From NCBI GenBank assembly GCA_961205875.1, contig OY540821.1, positions 17,174,001-17,238,000 of the forward strand: a DNA stretch of 64,000 bases, given 5' to 3'. The first letter of the stretch is position 1. The number at the start of each line of letters is the position of its first letter. The position numbers and the translations under genes are program-made. This stretch comes from Sialis fuliginosa. Taxonomy: Eukaryota; Arthropoda; Insecta; Megaloptera; Sialidae. The notes below the pieces were generated by a model. The model saw nothing but the letters and a program-made list of their open reading frames with translations. It did not search any database and was not told where the DNA came from. Positions 22,016 through 32,441 of the stretch are shown here, piece after piece.

Positions 22016-23221
22016 ATGTTGACTTTGGAGACGGACTTGAAGGGCGGCAGTCTGCACGCGACTATGCCGCCACAACACGGAGGTCCGCTGCACGGATACG
22101 GCTCGCTGGGAAGTCTAGGCGGTCACGGCGGTATGTCTCTGAGTCAACACCATCCCCATCACCAGCTGCAGCACGCGCAACAAGCGCAACACCAGCAGCA
22201 ACAAGCACAGTCAGGCATGGGGGGGCTTCACCATCAGCATCAATCTCAATCGGGGCAACCGCCATCGCATCATCAGCAACAAAACACGCCGACAATGGGG
22301 CACCAGCCTCAAGGCGGACAGCAGACTGGAAACCCGACGGCTAACGCTAAAAGTCAGAATGCCGATAGGGTCAAACGACCGATGAATGCTTTTATGGTCT
22401 GGTCGAGAGGTCAGAGACGCAAAATGGCACAGGAGAACCCAAAAATGCATAATTCAGAAATATCGAAACGGCTCGGTGCCGAATGGAAACTGTTATCCGA
22501 ATCGGAAAAGAGACCGTTTATCGATGAAGCTAAACGATTGCGAGCTGTGCACATGAAAGAACATCCCGATTACAAATACCGACCGCGGCGGAAGACGAAG
22601 ACGTTACTGAAGAAGGACAAGTATCCTCTAGGCTCTACAGGACTCCTCTCGACAGATCCGGGCGGCCGGACGGCAACATCTGCGGCGCAGCAAGCGGCCG
22701 CCGCGGCCAGAGATATGTACCAGATGCCTAACGGCTACATGCCGAACGGGTACATGATGCACGATCCTTCAGCGTCGTACCAGCAGCACGCGTACAACAG
22801 CCACATGGCCGCGAGTCAGGCGTACCCGCGTTACGACATGGGACAGATGCAGCACTCGCACTACATGAACGGCGGCTACGGGATGTACAGCACGACGGCG
22901 ACAGTCCCGGGAGGCGCAGGTTCCCCCTACGGCCTCCAGCAAGCCGGCGGTTCATCGCACAGTCCTAGCGGGTCTAGCATCAAGTCCGAGCCCGTATCGC
23001 CGGCGTCGGGTTTGCACACCCCTACCCCGAAACGCGCAGAGTACCAGCCGCAATTACAACCGCACCAACCTCAACCTGGACAACAGCAGGGTGATTTGAG
23101 GCAGATGATATCGATGTACTTACCGACGGATGTGGGATCGCAACATATGCAAACGTATGCCGCAGTTTCTCCGGATCCCATCGGCCCGGGCCCCCTCGCG
23201 CCGGCCCTGGCACATATGTGA
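22016..23221 (+). CDS. SoxN: SoxB1 HMG-box transcription factor (SoxNeuro/Sox2 type), intronless
   Basis: Nuclear sequence-specific DNA-binding protein of 401 residues; SoxB1 factors bind ATTGT-type sites and maintain neural progenitor fate. Domains: residues 1-16 short leader; 28-106 Gly/His/Gln-rich low-complexity region; HMG box 118-191, with the intercalating F126-M127 wedge in [10 protein letters not shown] and basic NLS stretches at both ends (VKRP...RGQRRK; RPRRKTK); group-[13 protein letters not shown] at 195-206; Ala-run 223-231; MPNGYM repeat 237-247; RYDMGQMQ...YMNGGYGMY 272-291; IKSEPVSP 322-329; [12 protein letters not shown] 359-370; terminal ALAHM. The last two match the SoxB1 C-terminal activation region and end (GDLRDMISMYLP, LSHM in vertebrate Sox2). 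The start is firm: an in-frame TAG at 21971-21973 precedes it with no ATG between, and G is at -3. The single-exon CDS is GC-rich unlike its flanks. It could be named Sox2-like/SoxB1; Dichaete/SoxB2 are less likely because the KTLLKKDK and ISMYLP motifs are SoxB1. Confidence 0.96.
   Translation: MLTLETDLKGGSLHATMPPQHGGPLHGYGSLGSLGGHGGMSLSQHHPHHQLQHAQQAQHQQQQAQSGMGGLHHQHQSQSGQPPSHHQQQNTPTMGHQPQGGQQTGNPTANAKSQNADRVKRPMNAFMVWSRGQRRKMAQENPKMHNSEISKRLGAEWKLLSESEKRPFIDEAKRLRAVHMKEHPDYKYRPRRKTKTLLKKDKYPLGSTGLLSTDPGGRTATSAAQQAAAAARDMYQMPNGYMPNGYMMHDPSASYQQHAYNSHMAASQAYPRYDMGQMQHSHYMNGGYGMYSTTATVPGGAGSPYGLQQAGGSSHSPSGSSIKSEPVSPASGLHTPTPKRAEYQPQLQPHQPQPGQQQGDLRQMISMYLPTDVGSQHMQTYAAVSPDPIGPGPLAPALAHM
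22367..22588 (+). other. SoxN: HMG-box coding segment of SoxN
   Basis: Codons 118-191 encode the L-shaped minor-groove-binding HMG box. No insertion or deletion relative to the family core. Key residues visible: N124, F126, M127, W129, R131, K136, N150-side EISKRLG, W157, P167, Y186 and Y188. Confidence 0.95.
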
Positions 23222-23293
23222 GAACCACTGTACGGCGGTCCCCATTCGCCTGAACTGGACGTGCCGCCGCTAATGCAGTGCACCCCTGAATAA
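23222..23293 (+). other. In-frame open extension after the Sox stop codon
   Basis: After TGA (23219-23221) the same frame stays open for 23 codons (begins EPLYGGPHSPELDV, ends MQCTPE) to TAA at 23291-23293. GC stays high and third positions are GC-biased (14 of 23), as in the CDS. It could be a stop-readthrough extension or simply GC-rich 3' UTR. The canonical SoxB1 end lies exactly at the first stop, so the main product surely ends there. Confidence 0.3.
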
Positions 23294-23294
23294 A
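23289..23294 (+). terminator. Poly(A) signal AATAAA, proximal
   Basis: AATAAA 68 nt after the stop codon; overlaps the TAA of the in-frame extension. It would give a very short 3' UTR. Confidence 0.25.
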
Positions 23295-23543
23295 CACACG
23301 GTGATGTGAACGCTTGTAGTGGACAAAAACCTCTCGGTGAGTTTTTGTGACCGCGGACTTTTGCAAATTGATTTGACACGTGCAATCTTATCTAAAATAT
23401 ATATTTGATCTAACACACACGCTCCTCCCCCCCTATCGCATATACACCCCTGTAAAACAAAACAACGTTCAAATTGACGGAATGTAAAATCAATTTGTGA
23501 AGACAAAACCTGAACAGTATTTTGCACTTAATGTGATTGTTTT

Positions 23544-23549
23544 AATAAA
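23544..23549 (+). terminator. Poly(A) signal AATAAA, middle
   Basis: AATAAA 323 nt past the stop, followed within 50 nt by T-rich sequence. Plausible cleavage near 23565-23580. Confidence 0.4.
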
Positions 23550-24143
23550 GTGCGCCATTCTGTATATATATATAAAAACACTCAATTTTTTGTATATATT
23601 TATTTAAACATAATTCCTTTATTATAAAATTCAACTTTTTACCCATCTCAGTATTGGCTAACTTATTATTTTGAAATTTTTAAAGTTACCTACCTACCTT
23701 AAATTTTTGTATATTTAAAAATTGACGTTTGTTTCATTTAAAGGTTATTTTTACGATATTATTTGTTTATTTTTCCTATCAGCCTTTGAATGAAATAATA
23801 ACTTTATTTGTTTATGTATATATTATATAAATTTTAAGTTCTATTAAATATTTTATTTAACTAGAGACGAATTTTAGAAACAGTATTTAATTATTGTAAA
23901 TATTTCTATATATAGATATAAAAATAAGATGTGGATGAACGTTTTGATAAAAATGTGTATAATTTTTTCATTAAAAAAAAGCACTATTGTACAGTGTTGA
24001 TTTTTTCATTTCATATAAATTGACCAATTTAAATTTATTGCAAAGAAAAGATAATTTTTATTTTATTTGATACATTTCGTACTTATATTTAGGAGACAAA
24101 AATGCAAAGTTTAAAATTGTCAATTTATCGATTCACAGAATAC

Positions 24144-24149
24144 AATAAA
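24144..24149 (+). terminator. Poly(A) signal AATAAA, distal
   Basis: AATAAA followed by TTTTGATTTGTTATTTTT and a GT-rich block near 24182-24195. In AT-rich DNA such signals arise by chance, so confidence is modest. Confidence 0.3.
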
Positions 24150-24294
24150 CACAATTTTGATTTGTTATTTTTATAGACCATGTTTTAGTGTTTTCAAAAA
24201 ATTACATTTCGATGTTTATATTATACTTTAAAATTAATTAAATGCTAATACCATGGACTATCACAAAATATCATAATTGTGTTTTTCAGAATAA

Positions 24295-24386
24295 CAGGGC
24301 CTTTTTTATGATAGCTTGCTGTCTGGGATATCAAATTTGTATTAATGTGCTGCCCCAGGCAGTGGTTTATCCTAAATTCGGCCCTG
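24295..24386. mobile_element. Short hAT-type MITE
   Basis: Ends CAGGGCC and GGCCCTG are inverted; on the minus strand the end continues CAGGGCCGAATTTAGG...GCCTGGGGCAG, a form common in hAT MITEs. 92 bp, no 8-bp duplication visible, likely an old internally deleted copy. Confidence 0.55.
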
Positions 24387-25936
24387 TGGACAGTTTACTG
24401 ATAACACATTTATTATTATAGAATATTTCTGTATACCAAATATGAGCGACAGTGGTCATCTTCGGTGATAAATTAATTAAGTACGAAAATTACGTTTGTA
24501 AAAAATCGATGTCCGAAGGTGGTTCTTGTATATAAAATACTTGTTATAATTTTTAAGAAATAAATATTAAAATTAATACTATATTTTGTATTGATTCAAT
24601 ATCCTTTATTTTTCAGACGACAAAAAAAACAAAATTTCTGGATAATTTTAATTTTGAGACGTAAAAAAAGTATTAATTCAACTTTCTGAACATTTATTAA
24701 CTTTATATTATAAAAAAAATATTAAAATTTGATACATAAGTAGTCCAGAACAATATATAATTACTCTAGGGCACTTGAAAATAAAAAACATATTTTGCAA
24801 TTCTAGGAAAATTTTAAAATAATAATTACATAGCTTTAAATAAATTAATATTTGTTATTCATCAAATGTTGAAAATTGAATTGTATAAAAATTATTTAAC
24901 AATTCTCATAGAAGGTACCTAACCAACTCACCTAAATTATTTATTATTTGTTTCGAATGTATATAAATTCTTTCCAAATTTTTAGTTAAAAAATAGAAAA
25001 ATAGATTTTTCACATTTTGGGAATTAAAAGTTATATTCCATTATTAATTTTTAGGTATACCTACTTACGTATTTTTTATTAATATCTTTCTTTGTTTAGT
25101 TAGCTATATATCTATACTATTTAATGCCATTTTTTATATTTATTATAAATAATTTATCTGCTTTTTATTAATCAAAAAAATTTCTCTTTTCAAAAAATCC
25201 GAAATGCCTATAAAAGAGAAAAAAAATATATATAAAATTGGTTTTAAATTGCTAAAAGGTTTTTTTTTTGTTTCTTAATAATAATAACAATGTTAGTTTA
25301 TTTTATAAAATATAATTTTTGTTATAACAATATATACAATAATCTATTATGTAAATATTTCATTAAAAATAATTTATTTTATCGTTTTAGAATTTCTAAA
25401 ATGCTTTGAAACATTTTAATAATGTTATAAATATATATTTTAGTACGATAAATTTTATTATTCTGATAAATTGGATAAACTTGAATGGAATTTCTTATAA
25501 TGCTTATCGATGCGTGTAAAATATTTGTTCTGACGACTTTAATATAAATTTTATTAAATAATAAATATAATTAATATCATCTGCTTTTGTTCTTCATATT
25601 AATTAAATATATTTTTGCTTTTATTCTATAATAGTTACGTTTATACATCTTCTGTTATACACAATATTATATATACACATACACTATATGTACATATATA
25701 AAAATGAATATTCGTTTGTATGGGGCTTATAGACTCGGGAATCACTGAACCGATTTCAATACAGTTTTCACCAATAGTTAGATATTTTTTCTGTGCAGAA
25801 TCGTAGCTATTAATATTTTATGAAAATCTAAGATTTAACATCAAAAAACAAAAAAAATCTTTATCAAATCGTGTTTTGTTTCCATGATGTCACAGAATAC
25901 AACTGTCTTTTAGGTATATATGAAAACATATTACCT
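24387..25936. other. AT-rich intergenic DNA with a transposon-like fragment
   Basis: No gene. At 25725-25860 a block reads like a widely dispersed insect repeat (CTTATAGACTCGGGAATCAC followed by TGAACCGATTTCAATAC). Its tail AATCTAAGATTTAACATCAA recurs in part near 36083. Confidence 0.4.
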
Positions 25937-26072
25937 ACTTTGGTAATTAAATTGATTAAATAAAGAATTACTTGTTTTATTAGTAACATGAGTTCAAGAG
26001 AATTACAAAAAACAAGCCTATTAATCCAGAAAACCCCGAAAACTTGCTCTTATAGCGGCCATAACTGGTGCA
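25937..26072 (+). mobile_element. MITE family A, copy 5 (right part)
   Basis: Right-side body ending GCGGCCATAACTGGTGC; the last bases of the terminus are missing. Confidence 0.65.
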
Positions 26073-26795
26073 TAAGTTTGAAGATATTATTCTATTAGTA
26101 TTGACTCAATAAGTATATTTACAATAAATTCCAGAGGTCTGGTAATTAGTACCTACAATAATAAATATTTATAAAAAACGTCTTCATCGAGGCGTGGCAT
26201 TAAGAGCAATAAGGAGCTGGAGCTAAAGCCAATATTTACACTTTATCCAGGAGTTTATGTGAATTTAAATTGAGAGCATTTCAGAGGCAATTTGATCGTC
26301 CGCCCCATTAAGCAGCACTCAGTCATTATCGAACAGTGGCGTATCTTGTGCAGGGTTTATAGAGGACAAGACGTTCTGTTTATATTAGACGCCAATATTA
26401 TACCAAACAACTTCTAGTAAATCAACGAATAGCAAATTACATTTAATTAAAATAATCTGTATTAAAATTTATCACACCTGATAAAAAATCATTCAACTGC
26501 CACTGACTGTATCTATATCTAGATAAATACCTATTTTATAAAATTAATAATATAATATGTTAGTGCCTATATAAAAAAACTAACTATAATAGAGACATAA
26601 ATTCAACAAAACAACTGGGGTTATTTAAAAAAAAATGTTTTGCTCTACACTTTTTTATATATTTCTTTCTACTTGCAATTAATTAGTTTTTACAGCAGTT
26701 TTCATTTTTGGTACTGCAGAAACAAGCTACAAAACAATGTAATTGGTAGATAATTAGGTATTGATTTTGGGTTCTAATTTTCAATATAATCCATA
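26073..26795. other. Intergenic with a lone hAT-like end
   Basis: CAGTGGCGTATCTTGTGCAG near 26334 looks like a hAT terminus; the partner end was not found. The rest is AT-rich and unannotated. Confidence 0.35.
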
Positions 26796-26990
26796 TATAT
26801 TATGAAGCTCAACGTCTCTCTGTCTGTCTGTTTTATAACTCGAGAATAACTTATCCGATTTACGTGTTTTTTTTTTAATAAATAGATATGTTCTCTGTCC
26901 AGGTTATAGGATATAATTTGGTACATTAGGTAACATAAGGAATAAGCAGTGATGATAATAGTAAATCAAGTCGGAAAAAATTATAAATAT
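26796..26990 (+). repeat. Interspersed repeat K, copy 1
   Basis: Starts with a (CTGT)n block and runs through GTTCTCTGTCCAGGTTATAG to AGTAAATCAAGTCGG. It is shared, inverted, with 32090-32225 plus 32442-32490. Non-coding. Confidence 0.6.
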
Positions 26991-27694
26991 CTCGGCTCCT
27001 ATGCGAGAAAGGGGATTCTTTCCCCCTAAAACTGCCACTTCTGTAGTAAAAAATTAAAAAAGTATGCATTCCAGTTAAGTATTTGCTAATTAAATATATA
27101 AAGATATGTTTTTTTATACCGATACATTTTCTTTAAAATATTTTATAACTGTGATATTTTAAAGAAAATGGGGGGACTCTCTCAATTTACTTACATAGCG
27201 AGACGCCACTGTTATTAAATTCGTGCTTTGTGCCTTTTACCAGTTGCCGAGAGCGCTCGATGGAGGGGGTATGGTTGTTGTTGTTGTAGGATTCCCCGTT
27301 TTTGAGTGTTTGTAAACTTATTAAAGGTTCTATTGTACGTAAAACGTTTTGTCTATTTTGATTGATTTCTGGATGATTGAGTTAGCTGCTGCTTTTTTCG
27401 TTCGTATTTTGCGCTTTATACATTCAGATTGCAGGAATGAAGATGTAGGATATGGGCGTAGAACTAGTTTATCATCAAGTCGATCATTTTTAAAAAATCA
27501 TTAATTTTTGAAAAATGTATATACTTTAAATTTCACGTAGATGAGTAGAGTGATTTAGTTGCTAATGTAACTAACAAGGGGAATTAATAAATTATGAAAT
27601 AAGTAGAGGAGGTTCAGGTAAAAAGGGATACAATACTTTTGATTGTTTTTTGTTTTTATTTTATTATTTTTTGAATGGTAAAAAGTATAAAAAC
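26991..27694. other. Intergenic, nothing recognised
   Basis: A reverse hAT-like end (CGCCACTG) near 27202 only; otherwise no supported feature. Confidence 0.35.
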
Positions 27695-27905
27695 AAGTAA
27701 ATGCACAGTGCTTTCTCGTACTAAATTTACTGAAGGTAGTTAATTATTGAACAATTTAAATAAAAACCGATAGTGTTCAGATAAATTGCCTGATATTGGT
27801 TAACCATTTAATTTTTATACAATTTTATTTAGAAATATTAGTTTGAATTTTTTCTTAAGATACATCTGATTATTTTTTCGTATATTTATAATTTTTTGAC
27901 AATTT
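27695..27905 (+). mobile_element. Repeat family E, copy 2 (left part)
   Basis: AAGTAAATGCACAGTGCTTT onward matches the left third of 10501-11183; the right side is missing. Confidence 0.6.
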
Positions 27906-28367
27906 TCAACAATATTCTTCTTTAAATAAATATTAACAAGTATAATTATAAAGTCTTGGTAACACACCTGCAACGTATCAGGGTACTAATTAATAAATAT
28001 GAATCGTGGGAAATCCGTTCACATAAAGGGGTGACACCCCCTCCCCTTCAAATCACGCACAACGTGTATATACTGGATATAGCTGGAAATCACATACTTG
28101 CTCATGGAAAAAAATTCCCATGCACTTACTGCTTGTATTCTATTGGAATTAAATTGTGGTTTCAGGACTGGACTAAGGGAATTTCGAAAAGAATATATTG
28201 CATTAGTTTAAAACAATAATGTAGAAATTAATTATCCATTATATATAGATTAATTATTTTGCTTCATATCTATACAATTTTTTTTGTTTATGGGTATAAG
28301 TTTTGTCTTCTTGTTTCACGTAAATATATATTATAAATTATAAAAAGGCTCAGTGTTTATGTAACTC
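27906..28367. other. Intergenic, nothing recognised
   Basis: Contains an 87-codon plus-strand frame at 27956-28219 without recognisable domains; I do not support it as a gene. Confidence 0.35.
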
Positions 28368-28800
28368 TTTTTAAGGTTTCTAATTTCGCTCTATCCGTCT
28401 GTCTATATAAATTTTATACCGATTAAGATGAAATTTGGTATACGGACGTAGATTGATTACCCAAAAACAGAAATGATGAGATTTTTGAAAACAAAAAAAA
28501 TTGTTAGGTATATATATAAGAATGTTTTAGGATCTTTTGATTTTAACCTTTCAGTCACGATATATTTACGTTCAAAATCGTTATCAGAGCATCCCCCACT
28601 TCTAATTTCTAAACTATTGATTCAAAAAATGTAAAAAAATTCCAGAATGTAGATTTTAATTAGTACTTTCAATGAAAATTATATCAAACACTAGCAAAAA
28701 TAGTTTATGAAAAATTATTTTTTATAAATCGTAGTGAGAATGACTACGGAACCCTAACATGTGCGTGCCCAACACGCACTTGGCCGTTTTATTTGATTTT
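28368..28800 (+). repeat. Retrotransposon-tail-like repeat H, copy 1
   Basis: A (CCGTCTGTCTAT) block, then GATTACCCAAAAACAGAAATG, CACGATATATTTACG and an end reading GGAACCCTAA...CACGCACTTGGCCGTTTTAT. The last motif resembles a terminal motif of widespread insect repeats (often non-LTR tails). Related: 45503-45745 and 59846-60180. Confidence 0.5.
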
Positions 28801-29155
28801 TATTTAGATTCTGCAGTACACTACTTGAGTTATATTTAAAGTTACATTTTTAATGTGTTTTCATCTTACAAAAATCGCAATAACTTTCTTGTGATTTTAT
28901 ATTGTATTCTTCAAATCATGAATAATAATAAATTTTTTTTTATGTATATAATATATTAATTTATTAATATTATTAAATTATGAATACAACACATTTATTT
29001 ACTCTAAAAATAAATATAAATCCAAACATTATCTCTCCAAAATATTCGATTATTATCGATATATCAAAATACAAATTAATAATATCCCAATTTTATTTCT
29101 AATAAATTATTATTTCTCATAGATAGATTTTATTAAACGATAGGTTCAATACTGG

Positions 29156-29157
<2 letters not shown>
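28801..29157. other. AT-rich intergenic DNA
   Basis: Nothing recognised. Confidence 0.4.

Positions 29158-29211
<54 letters not shown>
29158..29211. repeat. (TG)27 microsatellite
   Basis: An uninterrupted 54-bp TG run. It creates false open frames on both strands. Confidence 0.98.
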
Positions 29212-29213
<2 letters not shown>

Positions 29214-29345
29214 ATCTATGTCCACTACCGGAATCAGTGAGGCCCGCCACAGTAATGAGTACTGACTTCCGCTTCCGGTATGGCTCAGATTGCCCAACGA
29301 GATCATGTATATCGTCCCCCTCACAGGTGAGAACAAATGCACTCT
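29212..29345. other. GC-balanced unique segment with a splice-donor-like site
   Basis: About 130 bp of non-AT-rich sequence after the microsatellite. CTCACAG|GTGAGAAC at about 29320-29335 is a near-perfect 5' splice consensus. TACCGGAA/TTCCGGTA are inverted within it. No recognisable protein. A non-coding exon is possible but unproven. Confidence 0.2.
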
Positions 29346-30080
29346 GTATGTGTGCGTGTGTGTGGACAATTAATATACATACATACATACATATCAACAC
29401 AGTTATTTTAATTTACAAAATTGTCAGATATTATTTTAAATTTCTGTGGTAGTAACATTTACCCACCTGAAGAAAAATAAATACACATATCCATGAGAAA
29501 TGTTGAAAATTTAGTCCTATTGTTGTATAAAAATATGTAAAAGTATTATTGTTGTCTAAAGGTAGATTGTTTTTATTATATACTGAAGAAGTCTGAAATA
29601 TGACGAAACGTTTATATTAATAAATAATGTTATAACACATATAACGATTTTATCGACCTAAAACCTCGAAGCAAAACAAAATATACATATATACATTATG
29701 CATAAGTTATACACTTATATTTAAAAAATCTTTGCGCAATGCAGAATGATTTTTTTGAAATATAAAATTATAGATTTGAAAATCGCATAATTTGTTAGGA
29801 AAATAAATAATTTTTTGTTTGTTGACAAGTATGTTTTGTTATAATAAAAAGTAGAGATGTAATCTCCCCCCCCTCCCTCATAATTTAAGAAGTTTTGAAT
29901 TAATAACTTTTATGTATTGTAAGCCAGTTGTAGAATTTAGATATCGAATATCATCATACGAAATTTACATTTTCTGTTTTTCGTGTGCTTCCAGAATTAC
30001 CAGCGATATGAAGCAGTACACCACCAAACATAGGTAAACAAAATACTCTTACCGTTGTATTTACGTGTATAGTTTAGATA
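29346..30080. other. Intergenic with a CTGAAGAAG...GAAACG hairpin motif
   Basis: At 29583-29610 CTGAAGAAGTC...GACGAAACG forms a small stem like those at 30957-30987 and 60746-60868. Otherwise no supported feature. Confidence 0.4.
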
Positions 30081-30082
30081 TA

Positions 30083-30425
30083 AGGTACTGGTACCAGTCT
30101 TGGATTATACCCCAGTGTTGGATTTTTGTTTAATTAAATATTAACAAAGCAACTGCTTTACATTGTTTCAAAATTTACGATTCTTTATCTTATAATTTTT
30201 GTGTCGTAGTACTTATCATTAGCAAGTGTACATCACTGGGTACCCATTACCGGTTTTATTTTTCTATTATTGGAGAAAAAACATAAACCAAATAATAATA
30301 AAAACAAACTATATTTGCGGACTTTGGTAATTAAATTGATTTAATAAAGAGGTACTTGTTTTCTTAGTAATCCCAAAAAAACTATATATATTTCTCTTTA
30401 AGGGGCAAGACTGGTGCCAATACCA
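30083..30425 (+). mobile_element. MITE family A, copy 6 (both ends, internal deletion)
   Basis: TA|AGGTACTGGTACCAGTC at the left and GACTGGTGCCAATACC at the right; shorter than the full element. Confidence 0.75.
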
Positions 30426-31257
30426 TATTCAATAATGTACAGTAACTAAGTTCAACTTGAAATAAACTTCCTAAATATTTTAGCCTTAATATTAATTATA
30501 TTCTTCCAATTGCATACATTTTTGGCATAAAACTTGAACCTAAGAACGCACAAATATAATTAATAACATATACATTTTAACTCTCTTCAAATCATGTAGA
30601 AATTCCGTTTTTTACTATTCCAGAATACGTCATTAGATAAAAGCGCCCCCCAAAAGACATTTTGAAAATATGGAATTAAAACGTAGAATCGTTCTAGTTG
30701 GTGAGGTTACTTTGAGTGCGTCATCAGATATTGCTACAGATGAGGTTACACAACGAGAGGACGTGGAATCTAACGGACCTGAACTACTGGGATCGTGTTA
30801 CTGGACTTGCTGCTCGACATGCGACCCCAAGTACAAACAAGCGTGACATCTCGTTGTTACTAGATATGATGCTGGGACTGCCAAACGTTTCGTCGTGAAG
30901 AATTGTTTATAAATTCTCTTCTGTAGTCTTTCGCGGTCGTTGTTTCAGAAACACTTATGAAGAAGACTCCGACGTGAGAGTCGAAACGTCAAGTAAGAAA
31001 ATACGACAGCAGGGACAACAACCCGAAATAATTTATTTTTTTTTAAGATATTTTGGAGTTATGAAAAAATTGTGTACAATGTTTTTTTACCTCTAGATTA
31101 CATTAATTTTAAGGGTTTTCATTTTTGATCGGATTATTTGCAACTAATAAAGGCAATTTAATTGTTAATTGTTTATTGCTTTTACAATCAAATTTTTCCC
31201 AACTCTGTTTCTATATTTAATTTGTTAATCTCGCCAAGGCGCGTTTTATAAATACAT
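30426..31257. other. Intergenic; GC-balanced patch 30690-31020
   Basis: The patch includes a 60-codon frame (30716-30898) with no recognised domain and a hairpin GACTC (30965-30969)/GAGTC (30978-30982) placed between GAAGAA and GAAAC. Convergent CGTTTCGTCG near 30885 is the same motif inverted. It may be a retroelement terminus, but the family is unproven. Confidence 0.35.
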
Positions 31258-31775
31258 ACAGGGCCGCATTAGCCATGTAAGCAAACCAAGTGTTGCCTAG
31301 GATCCTCTACCATAAGAGAGCCCCCACCATTTTACCAATAAAACATTTTTTTATTAATTAATCATTACTTTCATATATTTAATTTTTTATAAACAACAAA
31401 ATTTACATTACATATTTTCATTACATATCTACTCAGAAAAATAGCAATATAAAATAAATTATTGTATATGGCCTAAAACAAATAATCGTGAAAATGATTC
31501 GGGTCACGGCAACGGCCCGACTACTCACGCAAACCCTTCATTAGTCTAAAAAACACATGTTTACATTACCCATGATGCCCACAATTATATCTAACTTGAT
31601 AAAAATGTATATAATATATATTTACACGACCATTGCATAGGGGAGAACTTTTACGTTGATTTATATTTTTTTTCTCCAACATTTTCACATATTTTTATAT
31701 GTAAGACTATAGCAGTTTAGGATTTTTAAAAATATAGTTAAATTAAGTACAAACATGATAAGTTATTATTGTAAT
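31258..31775. other. Intergenic with a lone hAT-like end
   Basis: CAGGGCCGCATTAGCCATG at about 31260 followed by TTGCCTAGGATCC resembles a hAT-type terminus; no partner end was found. Confidence 0.35.
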
Positions 31776-31970
31776 TAGTGGCGTAGATAGGGGGGGATTC
31801 AATCACCCCCCATGAGTCTAGTTCAAATTCGATCAAAAAAAAAAAAAAGGTCATTCATTTCAAAATTATAATAATAATTTTATTTTTTATTTTGCATGTT
31901 TTGGGAGATTCTCAGCCACCTCTTCCCTCAGTCATATCCCCCCCCCTTCGCAAAAAGCTATCTACGCCAG
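31776..31970. mobile_element. hAT MITE with perfect 8-bp target duplication
   Basis: Inverted ends TAGTGGCGTAGATAG and CTATCTACGCCAG enclose 195 bp, flanked on both sides by ATTGTAAT (31768-31775 and 31971-31978). An 8-bp duplication with AGTGGCG-type ends is a hAT signature. The interior holds opposed G- and C-runs. Non-autonomous. Confidence 0.9.
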
Positions 31971-32089
31971 ATTGTAATATATAATAACTAATCAACACCT
32001 AAATTACCTAACAAAAACGAATCAGAACAAAAAGTACAAATAGTTTGTGTCCCGTCTAAATTTAAATGTTAATTATTGAAAACAAAAAA

Positions 32090-32225
32090 AGATGGCGGCA
32101 AACTTTTTTCCGACTTGATTTACTATTATCGTCACTACTTAGTTGTTATGTTACCTAAAGTTACGAAATATAGCCTATCTATAACCTGGCCAGAGAACGT
32201 ACCTATGAATTAAAAAAAAAAACAT
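32090..32225 (-). repeat. Interspersed repeat K, copy 2, part 1
   Basis: Reverse-complement match to 26796-26990 (CCGACTTGATTTACTATTAT, CTATAACCTGGCCAGAGAAC). The repeat resumes at 32442-32490 after the inserted element at 32240. Confidence 0.6.
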
Positions 32226-32239
32226 AAGTGTTTTTCGAG

Positions 32240-32441
32240 TAGGGTGACGAGGTTTCAGGTTTTGACCCGGAGTCTCAGGGTTCCGGTGGAATTTCTCCGG
32301 ATTTTGCAAAAAATTATGACGACTAAAAAAAAAAAGGGCGCAAAAGTGCAGATTAAGGTAATAAATTTTATGAAAAAAAAAATAAAAAAGGGTCTTCATT
32401 TACATGTCAGGATTTACAAAAGTTAAAATCTGGTCACCCTA
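32240..32441. mobile_element. MITE family L, copy 1, nested in repeat K
   Basis: Ends TAGGGTGAC and GGTCACCCTA are inverted. Flanks TTTTCGAG and TTCTTGAG agree at 6 of 8 positions, compatible with an aged 8-bp (hAT-type) duplication. It contains TTTCTCCGGATTTTGCAAAA and an A-run. Second copy: about 38250-38405. The overlapping open frames on both strands are spurious. Confidence 0.65.

Larger units (their letters stand above)
23222..24175 (+). other. SoxN: Putative SoxN 3' UTR
   Basis: AATAAA signals at 23289-23294, 23544-23549 and 24144-24149 offer proximal to distal poly(A) sites; the distal one is followed by a T/GT-rich stretch. Base composition drops to AT-rich after about 23400. Four Pumilio-type motifs (TGTANATA) occur at 23561, 23591, 23815 and 23895. 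Which site is used cannot be told from sequence. Confidence 0.4.

Noticed and set aside
22062..23527. Several long antisense frames across the Sox gene
   Set aside because: They are shadows of the GC-rich CDS, lack domains and overlap a clear gene on the other strand.
29133..29452. Open frames over (TG)n on both strands
   Set aside because: They are long because a dinucleotide run has no stops in some frames; no protein similarity is apparent.
30716..30898. A 60-codon frame in a GC-balanced patch
   Set aside because: No recognisable domain or start context; mentioned only as part of the patch.
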